Made by a program: the position numbers and the translations under genes. Of a stretch of DNA of 64,000 bases, positions 12,611-26,482 are shown in pieces. This DNA comes from Stercorarius parasiticus (taxonomy: Eukaryota > Chordata > Aves > Charadriiformes > Stercorariidae): positions 372,001 to 436,000 of the forward strand of contig VWZL01001366.1 in the NCBI GenBank assembly GCA_013396915.1, in the 5' to 3' direction. The notes under the pieces were generated by a model that was given only the letters and a program-made list of their open reading frames with translations, did no database searches and had not been told where the DNA came from. Positions within the stretch are counted from its first letter, which is position 1; each line of letters opens with the position of its first letter.

Positions 12611-13597
12611 TACAAGTTATTTTTCTGGAGTAGGTGGCTTTTTTTGTTCAACAGTTTCGGTTTTGTTGTTGGGTTTTTTCCCCTTAGAGTTCACTTCTGA
12701 AGGTCTGAGATCCCTGTAATGAACCAACTGCTAGGATTTTGGGGGATTTAGGCACATAAAACTTTAAGTCTGACTTTTCTTTGGTAAATCAATTAGAATT
12801 TTTTCTGTGCTTTCCTCTTTTTCTAGGAAAAAGAATATATTTTCTTTTTTTTTTTAGTGTAGATTTAGTATCATGTTCTGTAATAAAGTTTCATAGTTAG
12901 CTGCAACTTTTTCAGGAAAAACTGAAATCTATTAAAATATTATTTCATTAAAACACTGATATTACTGCCAGAAACTAAACTAACTTATTACTATCTTCTT
13001 TTTCTTGAAATGTCTGGCTTAAAGATACAGATTGAGGAGATGATTAGACTTCCTCCAATTGTTTTGTGCATTTCAATTCCAATACTGATGACACTTTTAA
13101 CTGCTCAGTTCTTCCACTGAGGGCATAGCGTATCTTTAATTCGTCTTGCTCTCTTGTTCAGAGTTCACTCCTGGCCAACAATTCTGACAGAGATCAGCGT
13201 CATTCGGTATCTAAATATAATGAATCCAGATTATTTAATATGAGGCTTTTTAATAATACCTTATCAATCTTCTGTGAGTACATTGGAGCTTTTTGAAGGT
13301 ACAATGACTCTAAAGTTTTCGTTTTGCTTGTTAAATACTTCAGTTGATTGACAGCACTGCAGAAGGGAAAGCACTGCAGCAGGGATCTGGGTAATAGGAG
13401 CAGAATAGGAAGCCACATCCGTTTGCAAGGGAACCTCTGCCAGTAGGTATGTATTTAACAGGAAATACGTGGTGGCAAGAAAATTTTAGTTAGAAGTGAG
13501 ACATCATTCTGGTATTTCGAATGGACAGTAAAGCAAAGTCAGTGAAGGAGTCTGCTCTGGCTTCTGAGGTAGCACAAAGTGGCTTGTGGTAGCTCAA
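12611..13597. other. Unique AT-rich stretch
   Basis: No gene or repeat family recognised. Several T-rich runs are present near 12640-12860. Confidence 0.6.
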
Positions 13598-13866
13598 GAA
13601 TCACAGAATGGCAGAAAATTCATGTTGGAGTCTCTCCATGCCCAATGCAGGGCCAGCATCCAAGTCAGTTCCGGCCACTTATCCCTCTGGTTCTGTAAAG
13701 TTTAGAAATCTCTGAGAATGGAGACATCACTCTGGGCACTTTTCCAGCATTTGTCCAACCTCACAGTGAAAATTTTTTTTTGTATTTCCAGCTGCAACTT
13801 CCCTTGTTGCAAGCTGTGAGCATTGCCTCATCTGTACTGTGCACCTCTGAGAAGGATTTGACCCTC
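13598..13866 (-). mobile_element. CR1 LINE 3' region, diverged
   Basis: A diverged minus-strand CR1 copy. It opens with 'gaatcacagaatggcag' and passes through 'catgttggagtctctcca'. It keeps the 'tgggcacttttccagcattt', 'ccaacctcacagtgaaaa' and 'aacttcccttgttgcaag' blocks in the correct order, then 'gtgcacctctgagaagga'. These correspond to the CR1 3' coding end and 3' untranslated region. The many mismatches and small deletions suggest an old subfamily. Confidence 0.85.
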
Positions 13867-16800
13867 ACCTCTCTGAAGAAAAAGCAGGTTGGGATTTTTC
13901 CATTGTGCAGAACACCTGCTGGTAGATACCTAGGCAAATCCCACAAAACAAATGGCAAAAACTGGAGCACTTCCTATTTCCTTGCTCAAACTGAACTCAG
14001 GAGAGGGGAATGGTGTTGTCACCATAACTAAAGCAGCCCATGCTACAATTTTGGTATCCAACAACAGTAATCTATCAGTAAGGATGTGGGGAGAGGTGAG
14101 GAGACGACTTCTCATCCTCACTGGCTTTGGCGAAGCTGGAATTTCACCCACAGAAGTGATTACCCTGGCGTGCATCATTTGGGATCCTGCGGAAGACTGT
14201 GTTGCAAACAGTGGTTGACAATACCTGTAAGGTGGTCCACAAGTAATCAGTACGGCACACTAGGCCCTACTGGAGAAAGTTATAAAGCAGCCTTCCACAT
14301 TACGGACAAGACAGTCCTCCAGAGCTGAAATTAGACATCTGGGTTTTATTGTACTAGCAGTAGCAACACCCACAAGCAACAAAGTTACCGATTGGGAATT
14401 CTTCTTTCTTATGAATGTGTTTACTGTTCCTCATGTGCCTCTCAAGAATGCACCAAAAGGTTACAAAGTCTTGTTATTTGAAATAAAACTCCAGATGAAA
14501 GTTTGGAGTTTCAGTAGAACTTAGACAATTACTCTGTATCATGTACATTACATTGTATTTTGTCAAAATTAGAATGGAAGCAAAATACACATTCAACCTA
14601 AAACATAGACTGAGATATAGTTAATGTCATTTTTAAGAGCTGGCATCTCTAGAAAAATTTTTACTTTAAAATTCCAATCTAACTGCACCTCTAAAATAGC
14701 CAACAACTTAGAGATCATCTTACAATAACACCTATGTTTATTCTGAACATTCATTATTATGAACTTTTAAAGAAACATCTGTCTTCAAGACCAAACTCAA
14801 TAAAGAGATGTACACTTTGCCATTCTTTGAATATCAAAATCTTTGGGTCTGCTGCAAAAGAGGAGAGAAAGAGCTCCAGGTATTACTGAAGAAACTGTCT
14901 CCATTTATCTCAACCACAGCAGTGGAACAAACACAGCGTGTAGGAGTCTGTAAGGAAGCCAACAAGTATTTGCCATGACATTCCTGTTTAACTTTTTCTG
15001 TTAATATGAGATTTAAAATGCATGTTATTGCAACTGCTTGGAATGCTGAAACTTTACTATCTCAGTTGTGCAGTGGATTTAGCACATATTAAAAACAGAA
15101 TCACAAGTAGCTCTTTTACACCCTTATGTCATACTTTAAAAAGGTTTACAATATTACCTGCATAAGCACCTGAAGCTATTTGTAATTTTTAATACTTTAA
15201 AGCATTATCAGAAAAAATTATTTTTTTCAATGTGAAACACAAGCTAACAGAAATTATATTTGGTCCACAAGTCTCTGTCAAATTTGCATAACTGTTTTCA
15301 CTATCTTTCCAGTATTTAGCTGTTAATGAAACTTACAGTGCTGGAGTGCGGCATATACATACGCAAAACCAGAGACTAAGGGCAGTAATTTTCAAAAACA
15401 TCTTAGAATGGGATGCGGGACTTGATGCTTTAGATCCTACAACGCTTCTGCAAATTAAAGCTATTCCTCTATGTTAATTTTAAAATTTTGGAAAAAATTA
15501 TCTTCAGCACTGAAATGTAAGAATCAAATAGGTATTTCCCTAACTATTGAATTAGTAATTCCTTCTACAGTACCCATACCCTGGAATCAGTGTAATACAC
15601 AAGTCAATACATCAAACCTGCTGCCCACACTTACAGACAGCATGATGAATCATTGACTGGTTGGAAAGATTTTCTTCTACTGAAAAGAAGACATACTTTT
15701 TCCATTCAGAATTCAGAGGTTTTTTTTAAAACTGCAGCTAAGATTGTTTTTTTTTTTAGAAACGCACTGATATTTTTTAAATTAGGCTTTAAAGTAAGAA
15801 ATAATTGAAAACGCTGTAAAACTTACTCAGATTAAATCTGGAGAGAAAGAGGAATAGGTTCCAGAAATTCATGCTATTTCTAGTCATCTGTTGTAAATTT
15901 CCTGGGTCTAGCTCAAATGAAAACTGAAATAACACAAACATTAGTCTGATCTAAAATGGATATACTAAAAATTTTGCAAGACACATTCTCAGAAAACTAC
16001 CAGACCAGTTTTTCTGAGACCAAATAGCTTCTGAAGATACAAATAGGCATCCATTAGTGTGAATGCTTCCCTGAAGCGAAGCCCTGAATACATCAAAAGT
16101 TGTCTACTCTGCATTTCTATTTACGGGATACTTGCACCATTAAGCATTTCAAACCTCAAGGAGGAAGGATTCATCCACATTCTCTTCAGCAGAATGTGAA
16201 GACATTTCCCATTACTTGTGCTATAGATTTTACATGATCTATTGTTGCTTTGTGAAAGTAATTACTAGGAGCACATGCCTGGGAGGAACTATGTGGGTTA
16301 TTAAATGCAGTTCCTGTAATCATACCCATTGAGTCTCTATAACCTCCTTCAGGAACTACTTGTTAAAAGTAGCTAGTTCTTTGGTCGTCACTATTCCGAT
16401 TGAAAGACCATCACAAAGCCTTCAATTTCGTAGGTTAGGAACCTGCTATTTTCCAGGCTGGCTTGGTTTGAGAAGACTTTTTTATTCTGATGTTCTCCTT
16501 TAGATTGAATAGCTCTGTCTCTTTCTGTTCGTCCTGACGTACTTCAAATATACTTTGACTTGCCTACGTATAGATAGCATTCATTAACCTTCCTAGCCTT
16601 GCTAGGAAGCAAGCTAAGCACACACAGGGTTACGTATGCAGCCTTTTGCAGACAGACCCAAGGTTGCTCTGCTTGTCTTCTGAGCTGGTTGAGGGTGAGG
16701 TGGCTTTGAAGTCAAAGCAGTGAAGCTGCGTGAAGGTGCTCTGTGCCAGGGTTTGCAAGCCCTGCTGAGAGCCTGGCTGTATAAACTCCAACACGGTGCT

Positions 16801-19800
16801 GCACTCCCGTGGCTTTTGGATAGGATTTGGTGTGCATCCAGTCAGCTTTGGGGGGGGTGGCAGAGTGAGCTTGGGACCATCTATGAAAGACAGGGAGAAG
16901 TGTGATATACCCACATATATGTCTAGACATATTACTAGCTCAGGAAGACACCTCTTCTAAGGAAATATCTCCATTCTCCAGTCTTTCTAGTAGTCCTTCA
17001 CTGTACCTGTTCCATTTTACATTATTCTCTTGCAAATGTATGTACGCCATATGCAGCATTCATGGTCTTGATAGTCATATTTCAGCGTTACAGGTTTATT
17101 ACTTTTAGTCATGATGTTGCATTGCAATTTCTTTGCATCATAAAAAATCATACCACTACTTCGAGAACAGAGATGTGATTGGATCAGTGGAGCTCCACAT
17201 ATTGGTGTTAAATATGGAAAAGTTTTGGTAGTGGATTCAGGAACAAGTAAAGTTTCTAAAAGTAATTTCTTGTCTAATCTCTAGGATAAATGGTAAATAC
17301 CGGCACCACCACCTCCTTGGGCAGGTACTAGACAAAACCTAAGGAATTTCTACACATTTGTTCAAAATATCATTGGGAATCTTAAATCCAGATTGGAAAG
17401 CTCCAAATATTATTAAGTAGTATATTAAAGAGTGTTACGCTACTAAAAGAAACTGACCAATCTGCAGCTTATCCAGTATTTTTCATGTTAGTACTTCAAT
17501 GCTAACTCTAAGAATAGACCACTTTGAATAGACCACACCTGGCTCTGTGTGTTCGAAATGGGAAGGGGAGAGAATTTTTTTATTAGTAAGAAATAGTTCT
17601 TAAAGATAAAATACTGCCAGCTCTTAGACACCCGTAACTCCTTTCTATTGGATACTATTCCACTTTCTTTTATGTTGATGGGCGTTTTGCCATGTTTCTC
17701 AGTAAAACCAGAATTGAGCTCATGGTCAAGCAGTCACACATTCACAGAAAGATTCTCTGGGGAATCTCAAGTGCTCTGGCTGTCTGTTAAATCCTCATGT
17801 GAGTACAAAAGATATCCAGAAAAAGATACCAAAGAATTTTATCCATTAAAACTGACTTATCTATGACTAGTGACTCTTCAAGCTTGCCTTTAATATGCTA
17901 TGCTTTGAAACTTAATTTACTGTATATATTTTATACTTTGTTTCTCTGATTTATATGTCTAAACATTTAGAATAAAATAGAATAAAAAATCTTAGAATAG
18001 TTCATCAATGTACTTAGAATGGTATATTGCAGTTTATGATATGGAAAGCTATAAATAGTGGAGTTCTGATTAAGATTTAAATGCTAATTACGTACGGTGA
18101 TTTGGAAACTGCCCTTTTGGTACTGAAATACTTAAGAAACTCTTCATATTTCAGAATACATACAAAAGCTACTAAAAGCAGTGGAAGTCAGACAAGACAA
18201 TTTTTCTATTCCCTGAAGAAGTGGCAAATTACTTGAATCAAAAATGTATAATAATCCACAAAATTATTCATTCTAAAATTTAGGACACGCTGAGAAAAAT
18301 ATTTACGCAGATGGCTCACATTACGGTTCTGTTGGCAAGGTTTCTTTAAAGGTGGAAATCAGCATGTGAGTCAGAAGAAATAGATTGGCTCTTTATTTTG
18401 ATTCATGAAGATGGAAAGCAAGTTTTGTTTGGGCAAGCACACTCTGTTAAATTTAATTTAGATATATGTTCTTAAATCTTCATTATGATCACTACCCTGG
18501 GTAACGGGCAATAGAAACTGACATATTTCCAATTAAACCAATCACAGGAAGAAGACAAATCATGGCCCATACCTATCTAGATCAAGACACGCAAGACTGA
18601 AAGACAGGTATTTAAGCAGCAGGCCACTAATTTATTAATTAAATTCCGTGGGGAACCATCCATTCACCCTTTCTTACATACGAGATGTTTATCTGGGTCC
18701 ACTGTGTGTTTGCTGGGTTCCCATTCTTGATCTACTAGCTTAAGGTAGACTCTCTTCATATTCATCTCTAGAACTCAGCTGATGTCTGACTAATGGAGAT
18801 GCATGCAGCTGTAACTGAAGGGAGGAAGAACGCTGAGCCAAGGGGAATATCTGCTCTGGGAAAGCTTCAGGTTTCCCTTCTCTCCTCAAGCATTAGGCCT
18901 CATTTGACATCTGGCCTACCCCTTTCAGTCTATGTCTCTTCTGAACACAGTCACAGCCTGTGAAAAATCGTTCCCGTTATTTTCTATTGTTTCTTTGAAC
19001 TCTTACTTTTCACTGACCTGTACCTTCATAAGAAAGGTGAAAAAACTCTGCCACTTTGACTCACTTGGACTCATGTCTTACCTAATTTTATAGCAGGAAA
19101 TTGATCAGAAAAAATGGAGTGTGGAGCACAATGTTTCCTGGAAGCCAGATCAGATATTAGATTTTGAGTGACAGAAATCTCTCTAACCCATGTGAAGTAG
19201 AGAAAACAATTAAACAATTTTCTACATTTATATGGATGTTTCTCCAAACACTGCATTATCAAATAAGCTTATTTCCATTTCCTGGCTGCCCACCATCCAA
19301 AGGCTTGTTCCAGGTTTCTGCACTTCACTCTTGGAAGACATGAGAGACTTATGTTAAATCATTCTTAGTTTTCCAAGAATGGGAGAGAGACTGTAACTTT
19401 CTTTGCTTCCATGGTTGCAGGACAATATGATGGGAAAATCCCAGTACTATAACATGTTTAGCTTTCATGCATCTCCCACCTACGCCTAAAGTTGAATGAT
19501 TCAGAACTAGATTTTGAGCAATGCAGTTTATGTAGGAATTCAAAAGTAGTTGTATTTCACCAAGAAGTAGGCTGAGTCTCTATGGCTAAAAACTTATCGG
19601 GAGCTATGGATATTTTACATAAATTTACATATCTTTATCTTTTCTCTTGATTACTGTAATACCTTTGAGTCAGGAAAGTTTACAATTGGACGTGACAGGT
19701 AAACTACAGCAGCTGTATATTTACAGTCCATCACAAGAGATCATTTAGCATTTGATTTGGCATCCGTTTACTATTTGATGTTCTCTTATCCTTCTTCTAT

Positions 19801-22344
19801 TTCAGACCATAAGTTAGTCATATTACAGCACATAAGCTTCGTCAGTTCAGAACAGATTTTCTTCTGAACCTGAAAGGTGCATATAAGTATGCCCTATTTC
19901 TGCACCCTAAGCTGTATGCAGGTCGGTTGTTTAATGCTGTGCCTGACAGATGATTTCCTCATAATCCGCTATCCCCTACAGCAGGAAACATGATTGTGGG
20001 TGGTATAGTTACACATGGAGTCACTGAGCATTTCTTAAAATTCAGACTACAGCATTTAACTTTCCATAGCAATGGAAGAATCAGTACAAGTGGGGACAAA
20101 CTGTCACCTACATCCGACTTTACCTGTTGATTTTTGAAAGGGTCTGGACACTGGGATCGGGGCCATCTGGAAAAAAACCCAGCTCAGAAATATTTTCCTC
20201 CTGTAAGCTTTTTGGCATGATTCATGGACCATTTAGGGAAAAAAATAAGACCCTGGAAGATGTGGTGCTGGAATCCCCTGCAAACCACACAATCTAGTTA
20301 TTTTCTGTACTTGCAAGAAAGAAAAGGCTTTTCTTTCATGGTAAGTCAATGTGGCCCTGTTTATGTGATGGGACATTATTCCAGAACTTGAGTGCAAAAT
20401 CTTGTTTCATGGTTTCATGGTTCCCCACAGGGCACAATTATTCTTTGTGAGCAGATTTGCTCTTCTGGATACATCTAGGCTGTCAGGTACGTGGGCATGG
20501 AAATGTTATCTTTTTATATATGTTGGTAGACTTGAGATCAATAAAAAAAAATAATAAAAAAGCACCACTAACAACAAAAAACAACTCTGGGTAAAGAGAG
20601 GACCATCAAAGCTTCTGCACCTGATTATACATTATGAAGATGTGATTATGAAAAATATCACTATGGCACTTCTTGCTGCTCCAGCAAGGCATGTGCTTAG
20701 CAGAGGACCAGTTGTGCTCTTGGTGAGGTCTCTATGTGCCGTTTACCCATGGCTCTTTCCACACTGCTGACCCTGAAATTTTCAGGTCCTGGGAACATGT
20801 GGTCTGTGTAATAAAGATTTAGGATCACATTGCCAGCTGCTGGATTACCCATATTGGATATTGATGAGCATTTCCAACTGGGATTATCCAAGGTGAATTC
20901 CTATGCTTTTCTTTCCTGGGTTGGGGGAAGAAATGTGTGTAGTGCCTCTTTTTATCATATTGCCCATAGTTTGTGTCCAAGGTGCTGCTCAGAAAAACAG
21001 TGCCACTGAGCATGTGTATGCCACGCTTGTAATAGGGCTGGTACGCTGATATTCAGTGACACTACTATTTGATTAACTTCTTTGATGTGCTTTAAATTTA
21101 TTTGCTGTAAATTTCAAGAATGACCCTTCCCCCTTTCTGTCAAATTAAGACAGTTCTGGTCTGGATGTGTGGGAGGGATGAATGGCATCTCGCAGTTCAT
21201 CAGAGCCTGTTGCTACCTCAGGAATTATATAGCTACCTAAAAACAAAGGAGGGCACACCAGGAGAGAAACTTTTGGGCTAAAAATTACTCAGAGTAAATG
21301 GCGTCCTTAGTATCGCGTCTGACATGATGGCAGCCAACGGTGCAGAGCAGCATCTTGCTTCTCAACTCTGAGATTCGTTTGAACCGTTTTGCCAGCCAAA
21401 GCCTAAAAGACCCCAGCTCTCATCAGATCTGCATCAAAGCCCTCACTGGAGACCAGACAGACAGAAAAGAGGAGCTCACCTCCCTTCTTGCTGATACTTG
21501 CTGCTGCAAGCCCTCTGGCTGACGGGTAGGGATTACCATTGCAGAAGGGACACCTGGGTGGTGTCAAGGTCTTCTGCTGTTGCAGCTGAAGTTTGGCAAA
21601 GCTGGCACCCAGGAAGGAAAGATTTGTTTGGTTTGTAGATTTGCTTGCTGGTTTTTTATGCTTGTACGTGCATGAGAGTTAGTCAGAAAGGAAGAAATCA
21701 CTGATTCTTACTGATAGAAGTGCACTTCAGGCTGCCCTTTTGTCTCTTTTTGGGGTTTTGGAATGATGCAAATAGAAATACTTATAAGAAATACTTATCT
21801 CCTTAAAAATATGAGTAAACCCCTCCCCTCACTATTTGCCTGGTGGGGGAGGATGTGTTTATAGGAGGTCCTTGCATGGCAGATAAGTGGGCTAGCAATT
21901 CCTTCATGGAATTCCTAACCCTTCACAGCTAGGAAAAAGAGTCTGCCTGGATGTTGGCTGAGCGTGCCTGGCTGCCTTAATAGTCTTCTGGTGCCATACG
22001 CTGCGTGCAGAAATTGGGACGGTACTAACTGTTGACAGAGAGGCAAACAGGCATCCAAGGTGCGGCAGGGGGAAGGGGGGGTTTCGCTAAGTCGTACTTG
22101 GATAAAGCTCAGGCTTGAACTCTGCATCTGTAAAAGCTAATGAGTAGAAATCTGAAAACAGATGACACCCAGCCCTCAGAGTGCTATAAAAGACGTGATT
22201 TGCAAAAGAAGATTTCCTAATATTTTTATGTTAGAAGGGTACTCAGTGAGATTAGGATCTCAGAAAGCTGTGTGCTAAATGTACCTATAATGAGATAATA
22301 TTGCCTCCTCAAGCAGTTATTTGCTAGATAGACGAGGCATGCAA
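13867..22344. other. Long repeat-poor AT-rich stretch
   Basis: About 8.5 kb with no recognised interspersed repeat and no identifiable gene. Overlapping open frames of 60-95 codons occur at about 13950-14330 and 16630-16930, where the sequence is GC-richer. None encodes a family I can name and they overlap on both strands, which argues for base composition as the cause. A G-run occurs near 16850. Confidence 0.5.
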
Positions 22345-22490
22345 AGGCAGTCTTTTATCCTTGTTTAATAGATTAGGAAATGAGGTGATCAAATAGTTTC
22401 CACCAGAGTCTTTAAGAGCTTTCAGGGAAAGGAAAGAACTGAACCCAACTCAGCTCAAACATCAGAATTCAGTTCCTTGACTAAGGTTGT
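22345..22490 (-). mobile_element. Possible MIR-like SINE relic
   Basis: The plus strand has 'tttaatagattaggaaatga' followed by a GA-rich block and 'gaactgaacccaactcag'. This loosely parallels the reversed MIR order (mono-purine 'gatgaggaaactga', then 'aactgaacccagg'). The similarity is weak and could be coincidental. Confidence 0.3.
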
Positions 22491-24939
22491 CTTTCCTTTC
22501 CTCTCCCCTCCTAGATTTTTAGGAGAGAGAGCACGATCACAAAATGTATCAGTCTTTACATATTGGTGTAAATACTCCCACAACTGTAACCAGAGTGGTC
22601 ACTTGATGCAGCGCAGTCCATTTTTGCAAACAGGCTCCAAACTTGGTCTCTGCTGCAGGCAGTTTTGCTGTGGTGTATGAGGCTGCAACATTCATATGAT
22701 TATACTGGCAGGAAGGAGGGGGAGGGAGCGAGCCTCCCCGCTGCAGCTGGAACTGAAATCATTTATTCATGGTAACATTTTTAGAGCTGATAAAACTCAT
22801 TGTCATGCACACATTGGAAAAGAGAGGGCTTAAAAAATCGGGAAATACTCAGAAAGCATGATTCTTAAAGGCTGTATAATCCCAGAATTTTGGAGCAGAT
22901 TCTCAATTTTGGGGCCTGGTAATAAATCGAGACATAGTGTCTTTCACTCAGCTGAATCACAAAATTCTATAATTTCTTTTTTTTTTTTTTAAGAGGTACA
23001 GTTGGCTGATGTATTAATATTAACTTTGTAACAGATTGCATAATGTCCTTTTTTTAATGAAGTACTTTAAAATCCCTTAATTACTGAACTGCTTATATTT
23101 ATGCTTCCAGATTCAATGATTACAGGACCGCAGGATCCATTTCTAAATGAGAAGGTCCCAAGTTAACTACAAATACATGTACAGTTAACTTTGCCTAACG
23201 AGGTATAGCCACCAAATTTTCAACAAATCTGAACAGGATACTTTTTAACCTGTTACAGTACATGTCCTCTTTATAATGCTCTTATAGTGCTTATTTGTAC
23301 AAAATCTATTTTATTTTGCGCATAGCATAGAGCAGTTTCATTCTATTGAAAGCGTAGAAAAAAATTTTTTTCAGATTCTAAAGAGGGCAAAAAAGTGTCA
23401 GGGTTTGAGTGGGCATTACATCTTCATTCTGAAATGGCTTCTTTTGCACATATGTTACAAATAATATCCACACTATATATGTGCTATAAATGCATCCAAA
23501 TGTACAGCAGTAGTTTTATGTGCATGAATGAGCCAAGGAATGCATGATTAGCAAGCCATTGTGAGGTGCTGTGAGAATACATAGTTTGTGAAATGTATAC
23601 CTCAACATAGTTGCCAAAAAGCCACAGATGATCATTTTTAAAGTGTTTTCAAATATTTATGGGTCTTTAGGGGACCTATAAAGACTATTCACTTTCCAGA
23701 AAACAGACCAATGTAATCTGAAGAAAAAATTATTTTTCTGGCCACCCAGCTGCACCGACAACTAGGTGAGATATATTGATATTACTTGCATGGAGATAAG
23801 TCAAAGAGTGGTTTTCTTGGTATGCGAGGCTTGCAATTTTTGTAGTGGAATATGTCAAAATCCAAATTTGGTACTGGAAAGTTACATTTGTTTTGCAGTC
23901 CTTTAGTCACTCAGGTGACACAAACTATTTCACAGCCTTCCTTGAAGTAGAGATAAATGATTCCAGTTTCCAAGTCTCTTGAGCCCCCTTAGCTTTCTCC
24001 AAATGAAGTCAAACATCAATACATCTCTAATGCAAGCAAAACCTACTATGAATCAACAGTGTCTATTTCACAGATAATACTTGCATTTGAAAATAGCATA
24101 TTACAAGTTATACCTAATGCTTTTCAGAATTGTTAGCGTGGGAATACATGTTCGTACTAGTTATGAAAATAACTAGAATGACCTATTTTCTTTGGTTTCA
24201 ACAGCTGCAAGTAAACACTATATTTCTGAGGCAGTCTGAATGGAGAATTACAGTTATTTTATTGTTTGAAATGAAATTTAAAGAAGTTTTAAAGTGCTCA
24301 GAGCTGCAAATCTGGTAAACGACTTTCTTGTCCATCACATGCAATAAAAAGTATATGCACTTGTAGATATGGATGGAGAAACCTAAACATCATCAAAGTA
24401 CTTAACTGGCTATCTGCCATTTTTCTGACTGCATACTATGATATCACTGCAGTTTACTGTCCCATACTGATTTTCTCCATAGACCACCAAAGGTATTAAA
24501 TTTCCATTTCCGGGATTTTTTTTTTTTCTCCTTCTTTCCAATAAGTTGTTACAGTAATTTACACACAGATTTAACTCTTCGGTGGCATAGTATCAACTGA
24601 ATTGGATTTAGTTTCGTAAACAAAGCAAAAAATCATTTCTTCCCATATCCTAGGAAAATAAGGGAGGGAGATACTGCTCTGTTACCTGGTTCCACTGCAT
24701 CACATCAAGGTAAACTTTCCTGTGTCCAGATTATGTTCATGTACTAGTCTGTCTTTATAGACGCAGTCATTTATTTCATAGTACTGAACTTAAGCACAAG
24801 GCGCATGGACCATGAGTGCCTGTATGAAAAGCATTCCTTTGCTGAACTAAAGAACAAGTATTTATATGAGCCCTGATATGTAAGAGACTAATTCTGCATT
24901 TAGGGCAATATCATAAATATTGGGCTTCTCCCCCCAAAA
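22491..24939. other. Unique AT-rich stretch
   Basis: No gene or interspersed repeat recognised. It contains short T/A homopolymers near 22978 and 24519 and a purine-rich GGAGG cluster near 22710-22735. Confidence 0.55.
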
Positions 24940-24989
24940 AGGTGAGAGGATCAATAGCACAACTGAAATGCATCTACAGCAACGCACAC

Positions 24990-25535
24990 AGCACAGGCAA
25001 AAACCAGGAGGAGCTGGAAGCAGGAAAACTATGATATAGTTGCCACCACAGAAACATGGTGGGATGATACACACAACTGGAGTGCTGCATTGCATGGCTA
25101 TAAACTCTTCAGAATAGATAACCCAAGAAGGAGCGGCAGTGGGGTGCCCCTGTATGTTAGGGAGTGTTTTTATTGTCTTGAGCCTAATGACTATGACGAT
25201 GGGGTTGAGTAGTTATCAGTAAGAATCAGGGAGAAGACCAATAAGGTAGATATCATGGAGGGAGTCTGTTATAGACCGCCCAACCAGGATCAAGAGGCAG
25301 ACAAAATATTCTATAAGCGGCTGTTTCACAATCACTACCACTTGTTCTCATGGGGGACTTCAATTTACCAGATGTTTGCTGGAAATACAATACAGCAGAG
25401 AGGAAGCAGTCTAGGAGGTTCCTGGAGTGTGTGGAAGATAACTTCCTGACACAGCTGGTGAGTGAGCCAACTAGGGAAGGCACCCTGCTGGACCTGTTGT
25501 TCATGAACAGAGAAGACTTGTGGGTGATGTGAAGG
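24990..25535 (+). pseudogene. CR1 ORF2 endonuclease domain, broken
   Basis: Remnant of the apurinic/apyrimidinic-type endonuclease of CR1, which nicks target DNA to prime reverse transcription. Recognisable motifs are 'TETWWDD' near 25050, 'GVCYRPP' at 25261-25281 and 'MGDFNLPDVCW' at 25350-25382; the last holds the conserved Asp and Asn of the family. Breaks: a small deletion at about 25017-25020 shifts the frame, an in-frame TAG lies at 25210-25212, and TGA at 25530-25532 ends the open stretch after 'DLWVM'. The 'GVCYRPP' and 'GDFN' motifs lie in different frames, so a further frameshift lies between them. Non-functional. Confidence 0.92.
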
Positions 25536-25830
25536 TTGAAGGCCATCTTGGGCATAGTGATTGTGAAATGATAGAGTTTTCAATTCTTGGAGAAGTAAGG
25601 AGGGGTGTTAGTTGAACTGCCACCTTGGAATTTGGAAGGCAGACTTTGGCCCGTTTAGGGACCTGGTTGACACAGCCCCTTGGGAGGCAGTAGTGAAGGG
25701 CAAAGGAGTCCAGGAAGGCTAGACTTCCTTCAAGAAGGAAATCTTAAAGGCACAGGATCAGGCTGTCCCCATGTGCTGTAAGATGAGCTGGCGGGGAGGA
25801 AGACCAGCCTGGCTGAACAGACAGCTTTGA

Positions 25831-26085
25831 ATGGAACTCAGGAAAAGAAAAAGAGTTTATGGCCTATGGAAGAAGGGACAAGCCTCTCAGGAAGACTGCA
25901 AAGATTTTTTGAGGCTATGTAGGGAGAAAATTAGAAGGGCCAAAGCCCAACTAGAACTTAATCTGGCTACTGCCATAAAATACACTAAAAGATGTTTCTA
26001 TAAATACATTAACAATGAAATGAGGACTAAAGGAGAATCTCCATCCTTTATTGGATGCGGGGGAAAATGTAGTGACCAAGCATGA
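25831..26085 (+). pseudogene. CR1 ORF2 linker remnant
   Basis: An open stretch of 84 codons between the endonuclease and reverse-transcriptase regions of the long CR1 copy. It is rich in Lys and Arg, with 'ELRKRKRVYGLWKKG' near its start and 'REKIRRAKAQLELNLA' further on. These match the basic linker that precedes the reverse transcriptase in CR1 ORF2. It is one piece of the broken ORF and not a gene of its own. Confidence 0.85.
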
Positions 26086-26254
26086 GGAACAGGCTGAGAT
26101 ACTTAATGCCTTCTTTGTCCCAATCTTTAATAGCAAAACCAGTTGGTCTGGGTACCCAACCCCCTGAGCTGGACAACAGGGATGGGGAGCAGAATGAAGC
26201 CCCCATAATCCAAGAGGAAATGGTTAGTGAGCTACTACACCACTTAGAGACACA

Positions 26255-26481
26255 AGTCTATGGGACCAGACAGGATACATCCAAGGGTACTAAGGGAACT
26301 GGTGGAAGTGCTCACCAAGCCACTTTCCATCATTTATCAGGAGTCCTGCCTAACCAAGGAGGTCCCAGTTGACTGGAGACTAGCAAATATGATGCCCATC
26401 TACAAGAAAGGCAGCAAAAGGATCTGGGCAATTACAGGCCTGTCAGTCTGACCTCGGTGCCAGGGAAGGTTATGGAACAGA
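26255..26481 (+). repeat. 227-bp perfect direct duplication, copy 1
   Basis: Starts 'agtctatgggaccag' and ends 'gttatggaacaga'. It is identical base for base to 26483-26709, and the two copies are separated only by the single N at 26482. Both ends of the copies coincide exactly with the N junction, the pattern left when two contig ends that truly overlap are joined by a gap instead of being merged. Confidence 0.97.
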
Positions 26482-26482
26482 N
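26482..26482. other. Single ambiguous base (N), probable contig join
   Basis: The only N in the window. It lies exactly between two identical 227-base blocks, so it most likely marks a zero-length or unsized assembly gap. Confidence 0.9.
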
